Assembly (NCBI GenBank): GCA_964636325.1
Contig: CAZWRV010000078.1
Coordinates: 1-31,043, forward strand
Reading direction: 5' to 3'
From: CAZWRV01 sp964636325
GTDB taxonomy: Bacteria > Verrucomicrobiota > Lentisphaeria > Victivallales > GWF2-50-93
DNA length: 31,043 nt
Every line of letters begins with the position of its first letter. Position 1 is the first letter of the stretch. A program made the position numbers and the translations under genes. This document shows positions 8,901 through 16,619 of this stretch, in pieces. Below the pieces are notes generated by a model, which searched no databases, was not told the DNA's origin, and worked only from the letters and a program-made list of their open reading frames with translations.

Positions 8901-10135
8901 TCGCCCAGGAAATCAGCACGGACGTATCCGTGGGAGTCACGGTCAAGGAGATTCCACAGCAGTACGACCACCCGCTCTACAAGGACTGCTACAAGAAGTT
9001 CGAAGGGGACCGCAAGGACAATTTCGACAGGTTCCTTGTCCGCGCCCCGGGCTACACCATTGAGATTGACAAGTTCAGCGGAACCTCGCGCTCCATGATC
9101 GACCCGGAAGGGCACGAACGCATAGGCGCCGCCGGATACCCCATGCAGTTCACCCGCGGCTTTGCCACCTTCATCCGCGACGTCCGCGACGGCCAACCCC
9201 GGCACCCATACGAGGTGCCCTGCGTGCCCGGCGCTCCGGACAAGCCCAAAATCCTGGGGTGGTGGTCCGAGGCGAAGTTCCTTGGAAAGGGGACGGACTC
9301 CGCAAGCGGCAGCCCTACGCTCAAGTTCCAGACCGCGGACGGGCTTTACCAGATCGAATACATCTTCAAAAACGACGCGGTTTCTGCGAATTTCGCGGCC
9401 GTCGGGAAGGATGCCAAGCTGCCGCCGCTGAAGTTCGACGGGCTTTGCGTGGACAACCCGGCCTACGCCTACCGCAACTACATCAAGGACGGCAGGGAGT
9501 TCGGTTTCAGGAAGGGGACGTATTCCGCTCCGAATGTCGGGCAAACCTTGAACAGCGGGCCTTACTACAGCTTCCGGACATGCCCGAAGCTTGAGGTCGG
9601 CATCAAGCCGCAGCCGGGCAATATCCTGCCCGGCGGCGGCTTCGAGGACGCCGATTCGAAGGAAGGGACTCTGGCCGGTTGGATGCCCGACGATAACGCC
9701 AAGAAGGCCTGCGCCTTGGACGAGACCGTCTCCCGATCCGGCAAGAGGAGCCTGAAGTGCGATCTTTCAAAGGTCGTAAACCCGTCGGTGAGTGCGGCGG
9801 TGGAGATGAAGTCCGGGCGCAAATACCGCCTCTCCCTCTGGACGCGCTGCGATGGCGTCAAGGCGGAAATCAAGGACGGCACGATCCCGCAGAGCGGATG
9901 GGCGGTGTCATGCTTCCGCTTCAGCCTGGACAGGCCCGACGGGTGGCATACGTGGAACCAGTTCCACCCTGCCTTCTGGCCGTCCGGAACGGTCGGCGAA
10001 TGGCAGCGCGTCGAAATAGATTTGCCGCAGGCCTTGAAGGACGGCTCTGCGAAACTCAGCATTTGCTTCCATTTCGGAGCCTGCCAGGCAGGAACCGTGT
10101 GGGTTGACGATGTCGAGTTGGAGGAGGTCGAATAG
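5921..10135 (+). CDS. Secreted heparinase II/III-like polysaccharide lyase with C-terminal carbohydrate-binding-like module
   Basis: The start is the ATG at 5921, six bases after GGAG, giving 1404 residues; an upstream TTG at 5855 lacks a ribosome site. MMRKFAAAVCLSLAVSTVQA is a typical signal peptide with an Ala-x-Ala type cleavage. The N-terminal 20-420 region has the spacing of an alpha/alpha-toroid lyase, with GGNPNMNF near residues 191-198. The heparinase II/III beta-sandwich begins near 440 (YSRGHCADPSLMFFGAGRLLLP at 446-467, NTVTIDGRQ near 490). The family's usual H-G-H-P-D is read here as RGHCADP. Further beta domains follow. Residues from about 1236 (GNILPGGGFE) to the end resemble a CBM4/9 module ending VWVDDVELEE. 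Such lyases cleave uronate-containing glycans by beta-elimination; the exact substrate is unknown. The length is well above the usual 600-900 residues of the family. Confidence 0.75.
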   Translation: MMRKFAAAVCLSLAVSTVQADADTLEGTRRGPTGWYLPAKERTALRERVKNDAWAKEFLDKEILPEAVSNSPLKPNAAENGLGRRGPFESALAYAATGDKKYGDTARNWLLYGAARWNKRSPDATIDKPPYNGGSTGNCAWGAPMAGTGNIPMHIIYDLAADTLSPEEEIVVRKAIKEIVDYACNWIKIHGGNPNMNFIALTDYYEWAASIGYETQMDWILNHKAGGWDAAKRKADESNLGGLLVLLDDYMNDGMIGKESPIYHTISLRVVGMGMAAWRYNGKNWFEYKTPRGNSLKGMIDGLVATAWPIMETGYYKGTVSMHSWGHGGTMFCGDIALVNRPSESNISYCAEGAIANLFRIYPDDIAYRYLLSLTARAWRKDGGGPVGPVVLDDWLHGPLGVKEDEPPAPAPSGLYPQAGIAMLRVPETGDYWTRGTAAWFHGGEYSRGHCADPSLMFFGAGRLLLPQFLTTQYEDPLTTGWCMARQSRNTVTIDGRQGCFSYSSWRRSFDPEVKFVSVRCHPYLEAEAERAGFLTDGYLLDFFHVQVFDKAFPPESFYPFPGVGWGLNTSLSKDIFVNLGQETSFLNTTKEAVYGPRKMPETHTFDYNLHGFGRQCAEEWQAFKPSDDLKLSQWNYRWAWNERMRETDGAACVEWIQTSANYLPDLEPGEARGWDRIGSAWFKGRAGVRTRILGEPGTKVFLADGPMRWGPVDDNLTPEEKIPFVAVRRTGKAAFFAAVHEPFKDYPSLRSFRYLSRPDKAAKHASVGVEVEGVDFTDRAYLTLGLPGEVSSQPGWVRPSEEIPLSTVSDEGNPSQGVSFRGQAYIRIKGGSISARGPVEAFCIHAPGVKNLILNGKPADARFESGYVLFGDGPWKPSAPPKKPDAQPPWTSPLQASLPQKYMNISPDEGGTALVRVDGIGSPVAAAGSEACSGRIELSGGKGLKVEPASAEFSAVKPGDRAEFKFTLKCGETGALLPLTVRIFVKDKGKERLAQEISTDVSVGVTVKEIPQQYDHPLYKDCYKKFEGDRKDNFDRFLVRAPGYTIEIDKFSGTSRSMIDPEGHERIGAAGYPMQFTRGFATFIRDVRDGQPRHPYEVPCVPGAPDKPKILGWWSEAKFLGKGTDSASGSPTLKFQTADGLYQIEYIFKNDAVSANFAAVGKDAKLPPLKFDGLCVDNPAYAYRNYIKDGREFGFRKGTYSAPNVGQTLNSGPYYSFRTCPKLEVGIKPQPGNILPGGGFEDADSKEGTLAGWMPDDNAKKACALDETVSRSGKRSLKCDLSKVVNPSVSAAVEMKSGRKYRLSLWTRCDGVKAEIKDGTIPQSGWAVSCFRFSLDRPDGWHTWNQFHPAFWPSGTVGEWQRVEIDLPQALKDGSAKLSICFHFGACQAGTVWVDDVELEEVE

Positions 10136-10219
10136 CGGACCGGACGCTCCTAGTGTATCGTCCAATAAATACGTTGAGATTAAACCACATACGGATCCGG
10201 ATGGAGTCGGCCCCTTTCC

Positions 10220-11029
10220 TCATTGGTGCACATAGCTGCCGTTGGCGGATATCGCCCCGCGGAGAAGCCACGGTGAGTCGTGATAGCTGTAGGACCAATA
10301 GGGAAACAGGCACATCTTGTAGTCGAGGGAGTCGGAATGGAGATCCCAGAAAAGCGCGTTGAAGCGGCGGTTGTTTCCGTGGCGTATGGCCGGGTTGCTG
10401 GGAGTTATTGTTCCGCATGCAACGCTGTCCCCGAGGAGGACTAGCGTGTCGGCCTGATCCCGCACCTGCGTGAAGCGCATATGCCTGTAAACACCCCATC
10501 CATTGCCCCAAAGGGTTGGCCAGTCATTTGTAAGATACGCATACTGTCCATAAGTGCTGCTCCAGGTGTCGGACGTATAGAGCGTCATGTTGGGGATGCG
10601 CGCCGTCGTCTCCCAGATTGGATTCGCCTCCGTGTTGCGGTTGCGTATCTCCGCCGTCGGACATAGGAGGATGCCCGCCGGCCTAATGCCGGAAGCCGAG
10701 ACCCCGTAAGGGTATCCGGTCTTCATGTAGCCGTTGATGTCGAGTATCATCCATGTGGTCTGAGGATTGTATTGTCCGGGCGGCGGATATTCCAGATTGT
10801 CGTGCGAGTATAGGGCGATTGGCGTGGCAATCTGGCGCTGGTTTCCCATGCAGTAGGTTCCGCGCGCCGCGTCGCGCGCGCGGCCGAGGGCCGGAAGGAG
10901 TATCGCCATCAGTATCGCGATGATCGCGATGACAACCAGCAGCTCGATCAAAGTGAAGCGCGGCCCGCAGGCTGCCTCACAGGACGCCGGAGATGGAGGA
11001 GGGGGCATCTTTGCTCTTGTTTTCCGCAT
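10220..11029 (-). CDS. Pseudopilin-like protein (type IV pilin/type II secretion N-terminal methylation motif), copy 1
   Basis: A 269-residue protein. After a 28-residue basic, proline-rich leader comes FTLIELLVVIAIIAIL, the prepilin methylation helix with the conserved Glu at +5 after a Phe; a prepilin peptidase would cut just before it. The soluble part contains CxxN-type cysteines and ends in the region RHGNNRRFNALFWDLHSDSLD. This is equivalent to the H-x9-DG tail of PVC pseudopilins, but with DLH in place of DGH. AGGAGG lies five bases before the ATG, fixing the start. A near-perfect paralog is at 21924. Such proteins occur in very many copies in Lentisphaerae genomes, often beside carbohydrate genes. 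Their role is unproven; surface display, secretion or glycan capture is possible. It converges on the lyase gene with 84 bp between. Confidence 0.85.
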   Translation of the reverse strand: MRKTRAKMPPPPSPASCEAACGPRFTLIELLVVIAIIAILMAILLPALGRARDAARGTYCMGNQRQIATPIALYSHDNLEYPPPGQYNPQTTWMILDINGYMKTGYPYGVSASGIRPAGILLCPTAEIRNRNTEANPIWETTARIPNMTLYTSDTWSSTYGQYAYLTNDWPTLWGNGWGVYRHMRFTQVRDQADTLVLLGDSVACGTITPSNPAIRHGNNRRFNALFWDLHSDSLDYKMCLFPYWSYSYHDSPWLLRGAISANGSYVHQ

Positions 11030-11058
11030 GTCGTCCTCCTTGTATTAATATTACAGAC

Positions 11059-11089
11059 ATATTATATCCTAATACGATGCATATGTCAA
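11059..11089 (-). promoter_or_regulatory. Perfect-consensus promoter of pseudopilin copy 1
   Basis: On the minus strand TTGACA (11084-11089), a 17-bp spacer and TATAAT (11061-11066) match the sigma-70 consensus exactly, about 30 bp before the likely ribosome site. The -10 sits in the shared GATATAATATG word. Confidence 0.75.
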
Positions 11090-11197
11090 ATGTTTTTAGT
11101 TGTCATATTAGTATTTTTATATGATATATAATTCTAGACATAAAATAATATTTATAATGGATACGTTGTTACCATTAATATCTACAGCTGTCCGTAG

Positions 11198-11422
11198 ACA
11201 AGCTTAAGAGGTTGCAGTTCCTGTGGATGCTTTCGGCAGTCCCGCCTCTTCACCGTCAGAGGGGCGGGCGGCCAATACCAGTGGGACAATTTCCACCGCG
11301 CCGTGAGCGGCGGGAAGCCGGAAGGCTGCGCCACGCCGGAGGAAGTCGTCGCCGGCCTGCGCGTCATCAGGGCGATGGCCGCATCGCTCAAGTCCGGGAG
11401 GCCGGAACCGGTCACCCCTTGA
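11198..11422 (+). pseudogene. 3' remnant of a Gfo/Idh/MocA-family oxidoreductase
   Basis: An open frame with no start signal runs after a stop at 11195 and ends at TGA 11420-11422. From about 11273 it reads QYQWDNFHRAVSGGKPEG, followed by TPEEVVAGLRVIRAMAASLKSGRPEPV. This pattern (a 'WDNFH.AV..G.P' turn, then an alanine-rich helix and a final 'SGRPEPV') is the C-terminus of Gfo/Idh/MocA sugar dehydrogenases. All of the NAD-binding part is missing. The last 11 bases overlap the end of the converging permease gene. No insertion element flanks it, so deletion or rearrangement at this junction is the likely cause. The remnant marks the end of the catabolic operon on the other strand. Confidence 0.5.
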
Positions 11423-12338
11423 TGCCCGAGAGCGTCACGTTCTCGACGAACGCCTTCTGCGCGACGAAGAAAAGAGCTATGACGGGGATCATCAGCAGGA
11501 ACGAGGCGGCCATAAGGAGGTTCCACTCTACGCCCATTATCGGCGAGACCGCGTTCTGCTGGAAGGCGGTCAGGCCGATCGAGACTGGGTACTTGGCCTC
11601 GTCCGCAAGGTAGATGAGCGGGCCGAAATAGTCGTTCCATCCCGCGATGAATGTGAACACCGCGATCACCCAGAGGACCGGGCGCGACAGCGGCACGGCG
11701 ATGTGCCAGAGCAGGCCAAGCTCGTTGCATCCGTCTATGCGCGCCGCGTCGAGAAGCTCGTCGGGGATTGCGCGGAAGAACTGCCTGAGGAGGAAGATGT
11801 TGAAGACGTTCATCCCCAGCCAGGCGGGCAGTATCAGGGGAACGTAGGTGTCGTAGAGGCCCAGCTCGACGAAGCCTAGGAAGACCGGGATGATCGTGAC
11901 CTGCGGCGGAAGCAGCATCGGCGCCAGGCAGAGCGCGAAGAGCAGGGAGCCCAGCTTCGTCCTGTATTTGGCGAAGCCCCACGCCGCGAGCGTACAGCTC
12001 AAGAGGGTTCCGACGACTTGGAAGAAGACGATTACCAGCGTGTTCCACAGGGAGCGGAAGAACGGGAACCGCTCTATCGCCTCGGAATAGTTCTCCCAGC
12101 GTATCTTATTAGGTATGAACATGCTGCTCTTCGCCACTATCTCGTCGCCGGACTTGAGGCTCGTCCCGATCATCGCCAGGCTTGGCAGCAGCATCAGCGC
12201 GCCGGACAGGATCAACGCCAGATAGGCGAGGACGATCCAGAAGCGGTAGGTTTTCCGCACGGGCCGCCGGGGCGGCTGCCGGCCGCTGTTTCCTTCATCA
12301 ATGTTCGCTAGTTTCCAGTTTCCATTTTCAGTCCGCAT
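11412..12338 (-). CDS. ABC sugar transporter permease, MalG/UgpE type
   Basis: This 308-residue membrane protein has a short hydrophilic N-terminus and about six transmembrane helices. The inner-membrane EAA-loop signature reads DAARIDGCNELGLLWHIAVP, which docks on the ATPase. The residues around KSGDEIV and the 'P.....NY..A' segment are typical of CUT1-class second permeases. The ATG at 12338 was chosen because the frame upstream only reads back over the preceding gene; it overlaps that gene by 11 bases, so the two are coupled. Only a weak purine-rich site precedes it. It pairs with the fused binding protein/permease upstream to import an oligosaccharide. No ATPase gene is present in the window. 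Confidence 0.85.
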   Translation of the reverse strand: MRTENGNWKLANIDEGNSGRQPPRRPVRKTYRFWIVLAYLALILSGALMLLPSLAMIGTSLKSGDEIVAKSSMFIPNKIRWENYSEAIERFPFFRSLWNTLVIVFFQVVGTLLSCTLAAWGFAKYRTKLGSLLFALCLAPMLLPPQVTIIPVFLGFVELGLYDTYVPLILPAWLGMNVFNIFLLRQFFRAIPDELLDAARIDGCNELGLLWHIAVPLSRPVLWVIAVFTFIAGWNDYFGPLIYLADEAKYPVSIGLTAFQQNAVSPIMGVEWNLLMAASFLLMIPVIALFFVAQKAFVENVTLSGIKG

Positions 12339-14646
12339 AGTAGACCCATCTTTTTGAAAGCTTGAAATAAATGACGGTGAAGAGGACGAGAATGACGAAG
12401 AGTATCCACGCCATCGCCGATCCCAGCCCCATCCGCAGCCTTTCGAACGCATGCTGGAACAATATCAGGACGTAGAAGTGCAATGACTTCCCCGACGAGG
12501 CGCCGGTGTTGAAGACTATGTATGCCTGCGCGAAGACCTGCATCGCCGATATGGCTCCCATGAGCAGATTGAAGAATATGACGGGGGAGAGGAACGGCAG
12601 CGTGACATGGCGGAACCTGCTCCAGGCGCCCGCCCCGTCGAGCATGGCCGCCTCGTGGAGGCTGCCCGGGACGTCCTGCAGGCCCGCGAGGAAGATCAGC
12701 ATCGCGCCGCCGAAGCCCCATGCGGCCATGACCGCAAGCGAAGGCAGCGCCCAGGCGGGGTCGTGGAACCAGCCGGGCCCATGTATTCCGACCTTGGCCA
12801 GGAGCATGTTCACTATTCCGTTGCAGGGATCAAGGAAGAACGCCCAGACAAGCGTGCTCGCCGCGACGGGCAGCAGGCTCGGAAGGAAGAATATCGTCCT
12901 GAACACGCCGATGCCCCTGATGAAGCGGAGGTTCAGCATCAGTGCCGCCGCAAGAGCCGCAGCAACGGACAGGGGCACGCTGATGGCGGTAAAGACTGCG
13001 GTGCGCCCGAGCGAAGCCCAGAAGTCCGGCTCCTTGCCCAGAAGGTTCTTATAGTTCGCCATTCCTATGTAGGTTTCGGGCTGCCCAACCACGCAGTCCG
13101 TCTGGGATAGGTAGAAGCTGTAGAGCATAGGGCCGGCCACGAACAGCAGGAAGCCCGCAAGCCATGGGGAGAGGAAGAGCAGGAGCCGCAAGTTGTCGCC
13201 CGCCCTTGCGCGAGAGGCGCCGGCGGCGGAGCTGTTCTTCTTCATGAAAAACCAATAAAGGGCGCCGGCGCCAAGCAGGAGGATCAGCGCCGCCTGCGGG
13301 ATGAGCCATGCACGCGACACCCCGTCCTGTTTTCCGGAGAGGGCGAGTATCGAGTTGCATTCCTCCGTCGCCTCGCGCGCGACCTGTGCGGTGTCCGCGT
13401 TTCTGTCGCGAAGGAGGCGTTCGAACTTCTGGATGATAAACCTCTGGCAGAGTTCGATGAAACGGGGGTGGCTCGGCGTGGAGCGCGCCACTGAAAGCAT
13501 GCATATCAACGCCTCGCGGTGCTGCGGATCAATGCGTTCTCCGGGCTTTCCGGCCAGGAAGACCTCTTCGGCGGCGCTTTTCCTTACGGGGGTCGCTCCC
13601 GCCCTGACGTATTCGGCGATCGCCTCGCGGCTGAGCAGGAATTTCAAGACGGTCCATGCGGCCTCGCGGTTCCTGCAGTCCCTGCTGATGCCTATGCCCG
13701 CGATGGCCATTTCGCCGGTCACGCGACCCGCGGGACCGGCCGGAAGCGGCGCAATGTCCCAGTCAAGCCCTTCTGTTTCACGCAGTGACTTCCAGGCCAT
13801 GACGTTTGTGCAGACGGACATGGCCGCCCTGCCGCCCAGGAAGGACGCGTCGGAGACTTCGAGCAGGCCGGGAGCCCAGCCTTCGCGGAACTTGCGGACC
13901 CAGTGGTCGAGTCCGGCGACCGCCTCCGGCGTGTCAAGTGTAACACGTTTTCCGGAGACGTCGAAGAATTCGCCGCCGCCCTGGCGCACGCAAGTGAACC
14001 ACTCTTCCCACCATACGGAGTTGATGTCGCAGCCCCAGCGGACGATCTTGCCGTCGGCGCCCCTCTTCGCAAGCCTGCGTCCGGCTTCACAGAAGTCATC
14101 CCATGTCCACGTCTCGTCGGGCGGGGAGACGCCCGCCTCGCGGAACGCTGAAGGGCGGTAGGTCAGTATCGGCAGGTTGTACCATCTTGGGACGAGGTTC
14201 AGCCGTCCGCCGTTGCGGCAGCCGTCGAGAAGCGACGGGTAGAAGTCGTCTCCGCCCATCTCGTTCCAGTCCCGCTTCAGATACGGGGAAAGGTCAACGA
14301 GCAGGTCCTCCTTGCCCGCAGCATTGAAGTTGGCTGTCTCCCACAGGTCGGGCATCTTGCCGGCGGCGACCAGCAGCGGCAGCTTGGCAAGCGTGTCGCC
14401 CCACATCACGCGCAGTTTCACGTCGCCGTGCGCGGAGTTGAACTCCCGCTCGAGCTTGTCGAGGACATGCTTGACATTCCGGTCCTGAGGCCTCATCGCG
14501 AGCGTGACGACGTATGGGCTGCCGGCCCCGCCGCCGCCCAAGCCGACTTTCCATTCGACTGCCAGAAATATGACTGCAATGGCGGCGGCTCCCGCGAGCG
14601 CCGGCAGGACAGCCTTCGATGAGAAAATCTTGAAGACGGAAGACAT
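12328..14646 (-). CDS. Fused extracellular solute-binding protein and ABC permease
   Basis: A single 772-residue chain joins two functions normally encoded separately. Residues 13-32 form an N-terminal membrane anchor. Residues 45-440 are a family-1 sugar-binding protein (for example ETWTWDDFCEAGRRL near 178-192). A helix at about 447-467 re-enters the membrane. Residues 485-772 form a MalF/UgpA-type six-helix permease with the EAA loop HEAAMLDGAGAWSRFRHVTL at 664-683. The binding domain is thus tethered on the periplasmic side next to its own channel. The frame is continuous with no stop or shift. It lies 75 bp after the dehydrogenase gene and overlaps the second permease. Import of a glycan fragment is likely; the substrate cannot be read from sequence. 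Confidence 0.85.
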   Translation of the reverse strand: MSSVFKIFSSKAVLPALAGAAAIAVIFLAVEWKVGLGGGGAGSPYVVTLAMRPQDRNVKHVLDKLEREFNSAHGDVKLRVMWGDTLAKLPLLVAAGKMPDLWETANFNAAGKEDLLVDLSPYLKRDWNEMGGDDFYPSLLDGCRNGGRLNLVPRWYNLPILTYRPSAFREAGVSPPDETWTWDDFCEAGRRLAKRGADGKIVRWGCDINSVWWEEWFTCVRQGGGEFFDVSGKRVTLDTPEAVAGLDHWVRKFREGWAPGLLEVSDASFLGGRAAMSVCTNVMAWKSLRETEGLDWDIAPLPAGPAGRVTGEMAIAGIGISRDCRNREAAWTVLKFLLSREAIAEYVRAGATPVRKSAAEEVFLAGKPGERIDPQHREALICMLSVARSTPSHPRFIELCQRFIIQKFERLLRDRNADTAQVAREATEECNSILALSGKQDGVSRAWLIPQAALILLLGAGALYWFFMKKNSSAAGASRARAGDNLRLLLFLSPWLAGFLLFVAGPMLYSFYLSQTDCVVGQPETYIGMANYKNLLGKEPDFWASLGRTAVFTAISVPLSVAAALAAALMLNLRFIRGIGVFRTIFFLPSLLPVAASTLVWAFFLDPCNGIVNMLLAKVGIHGPGWFHDPAWALPSLAVMAAWGFGGAMLIFLAGLQDVPGSLHEAAMLDGAGAWSRFRHVTLPFLSPVIFFNLLMGAISAMQVFAQAYIVFNTGASSGKSLHFYVLILFQHAFERLRMGLGSAMAWILFVILVLFTVIYFKLSKRWVYYAD

Positions 14647-14721
14647 TCTGAGCCATCCCTTGTCTATAGAAGATGTGCGATCAATTCGCCGGACATTGCG
14701 CTAGCTCCATCGCATTCCCGT

Positions 14722-15693
14722 TCATGCAATCCTCCTCCAGTCGAAGATCTGGAAAAGCCCCTTCGCTCTTCGGTTGAGGAGATCCTGGTATGCCTTCTGC
14801 GGATTCCGCGGATCGAGCAGCTCCGCGAGGCCGTCGAGTCTGAGACGGCCTTCGGAGAGCCATCTGAGCGCCGTGCCATAACCCGAGAATATGCTGTGCG
14901 GCTGGAAGTTGGAGGAATGATGAGGGAGCTCCCATTCCCAGCCGCTCCTCAGGACGACATAGTTGTGGAACACCGCATGCAGCAGTTCATGGGCGTGCAG
15001 CTCGGTGAATCGCCTCCATGGGACTCCCACCAGGACGACCTCACCCCGCCTCCTTACGGCCATGCATGCGCCGAGGACCGCCTGCTCATGCCCGGAGCAT
15101 TCCACCACGAGGGCTATCTTCCCCCGGAGGGAATCTTCTCCATGGGGCATCTCCGCGAGCGCGGGGATGCCGGCCTTCTCAACCATCTCCCTCCTTGCGC
15201 AGAGCGGCTCGACGACCCTGACATCATAGCCCGACAAATTGAATATCTGGGCCGCAAGATATCCGACCGGACCGGCGCCCGAGACGACGACGATGTCTCC
15301 CGGCCGCGCTGCCGTGGTGACAAGCGTCGTCATCGACACGCCGATGAGCCTTGCCAGAACAGCCTTTTCCGGAGCAAGGGAGTCCGGCACTCTCATGGCC
15401 TTTACGGACTCGCATCTCTGGACGCTGCGGTGCCCGCCCATGCAGAATACGATGTCTCCCTTCTTGAAATCCTTCACATCGCTTCCGACTTCGTCGGCCC
15501 GGAACACCGCCGAATATCCCGGACATGTCGGGAACTTCTCGCCGCAGTAGTTCCAGGCGAGCTCGGTGCCGGGACTGATGAGCGAACAGATCGTCCTGCC
15601 TCTGATTTCGCCGCTCTTGAGCTCGGCGCCATCCGCTGTTTCTACAAGCTCCGCGTTCTCCTTCGACGTCACCGTGACAACATGCAAGTTCAT
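14722..15693 (-). CDS. MDR-superfamily (zinc-type alcohol dehydrogenase-like) oxidoreductase
   Basis: This 323-residue protein has a GroES-like N-terminal half (SLISPGTELAW) and a Rossmann half with GAGPVGYLAAQIF near 144-156. It lacks the four-cysteine structural zinc loop, and the usual Cys-His catalytic zinc ligands are not evident, so it may be zinc-free or use other residues. Members of this branch oxidise or reduce sugars, polyols and related compounds with NAD(P). Its ATG overlaps the TGA of the sugar isomerase-like gene upstream (ATGA), showing translational coupling. A role in converting the imported or released sugar is inferred from the operon. Confidence 0.75.
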   Translation of the reverse strand: MNLHVVTVTSKENAELVETADGAELKSGEIRGRTICSLISPGTELAWNYCGEKFPTCPGYSAVFRADEVGSDVKDFKKGDIVFCMGGHRSVQRCESVKAMRVPDSLAPEKAVLARLIGVSMTTLVTTAARPGDIVVVSGAGPVGYLAAQIFNLSGYDVRVVEPLCARREMVEKAGIPALAEMPHGEDSLRGKIALVVECSGHEQAVLGACMAVRRRGEVVLVGVPWRRFTELHAHELLHAVFHNYVVLRSGWEWELPHHSSNFQPHSIFSGYGTALRWLSEGRLRLDGLAELLDPRNPQKAYQDLLNRRAKGLFQIFDWRRIA

Positions 15694-16523
15694 ATTTCAA
15701 CACCTTCCTTTGCCGCTACCGCCATTATATGTTCCCTGGCCAGCCTGTATTCCTCTTCGCCGGAGAGATGCTCCAGCATCAGCGGGGTGTCGGGGGCAAG
15801 TTTCGCCAGCTCTTTCAGATACGCCCGATAGTCGAGCCCTCCTGCCCCGGGCCTGCACTCGTCGAGATGGACTGTAAGCCTTTCCGCGAGCTTTATGTCC
15901 TTGGCGTGGCATGACTTAACGTAAGGGCCGAGCTTCCTGAAGCATTCCCTTATGAGCTCCCCGTTGGCGAAATATCTCTGCGGGCTGGACACGAGGTTGA
16001 CCGGGTCAAGATGCACGGCGAACGCTGTGCGGTCCACGGCCTGTATCAGTTCGAGATATGAGTCGGCAGAGTCCGGATACATCCACGGCATCGTCTCCAG
16101 GCAGTAGAAGGAGCGCTTCGGCCTGACGGAGTCTATGATTTTCCTGACCGTCTCCACGATCATGTCGAATGTTTCTCGCGTCAGGTCTGCCTTGTCAGGG
16201 CCGTCCCATTTCGCGCCCCTCGAACCTGCGATGTTGACGCAGCATTTGGCGCCGATCTCGTCCGCCAGAGAAAGGCTGGCCATGCATTTGCCGAGCGCTT
16301 CTCCGCGTATCTTCTCGTCGGGGCTGAGCGGATTGCTCCAGGCGCCGCACTCCGCAATGACGATGCCGGCCTTTGCAGCCGCCTCGCTGAAACCTTTTAT
16401 ATCTGCGGCGGATGCTCCCGGCGCAAGCGGACAATAGGCCGCACGGTAGCCGGACTTCAGGACAAGCTCCGCCCAGGATTCGGGGGCTTCATATTTCAAG
16501 AACAGCGGCCCTCCAAGTCTCAT
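15690..16523 (-). CDS. Sugar phosphate isomerase/epimerase-like TIM-barrel protein (xylose isomerase-like)
   Basis: The start chosen is the ATG at 16523, preceded by GGAGG with a 4-base gap, giving 277 residues (MRLGGPLFLKYE); the frame is open further upstream but has no ribosome site. The AP-endonuclease-2/xylose-isomerase-like barrel is supported by four probable metal ligands on successive strands: Glu in CLETMPW, Asp in HLDPVN, His in CHAKDIK and Glu in LEHL. Such enzymes isomerise or epimerise sugars or keto-sugar acids using a divalent metal. It is 96 bp after the GH20-like gene and overlaps the dehydrogenase gene. The specific reaction is unknown. Confidence 0.8.
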   Translation of the reverse strand: MRLGGPLFLKYEAPESWAELVLKSGYRAAYCPLAPGASAADIKGFSEAAAKAGIVIAECGAWSNPLSPDEKIRGEALGKCMASLSLADEIGAKCCVNIAGSRGAKWDGPDKADLTRETFDMIVETVRKIIDSVRPKRSFYCLETMPWMYPDSADSYLELIQAVDRTAFAVHLDPVNLVSSPQRYFANGELIRECFRKLGPYVKSCHAKDIKLAERLTVHLDECRPGAGGLDYRAYLKELAKLAPDTPLMLEHLSGEEEYRLAREHIMAVAAKEGVEI

Positions 16524-16619
16524 GCTTCCTCCATTATGTTTATACTGTTTGTCAATCGCCAAGACGGAGTTGGACAATTCAATCATCCCGTATGCAAATG
16601 CAGATACTGCCGGGAGGCG

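Noticed and set aside
14647..14721. 14-codon frame overlapping the dehydrogenase stop (MNGNAMELAQCPAN)
   Set aside because: It has an ATGA overlap but is too short and has no supporting feature; probably a chance frame in the operon spacer.
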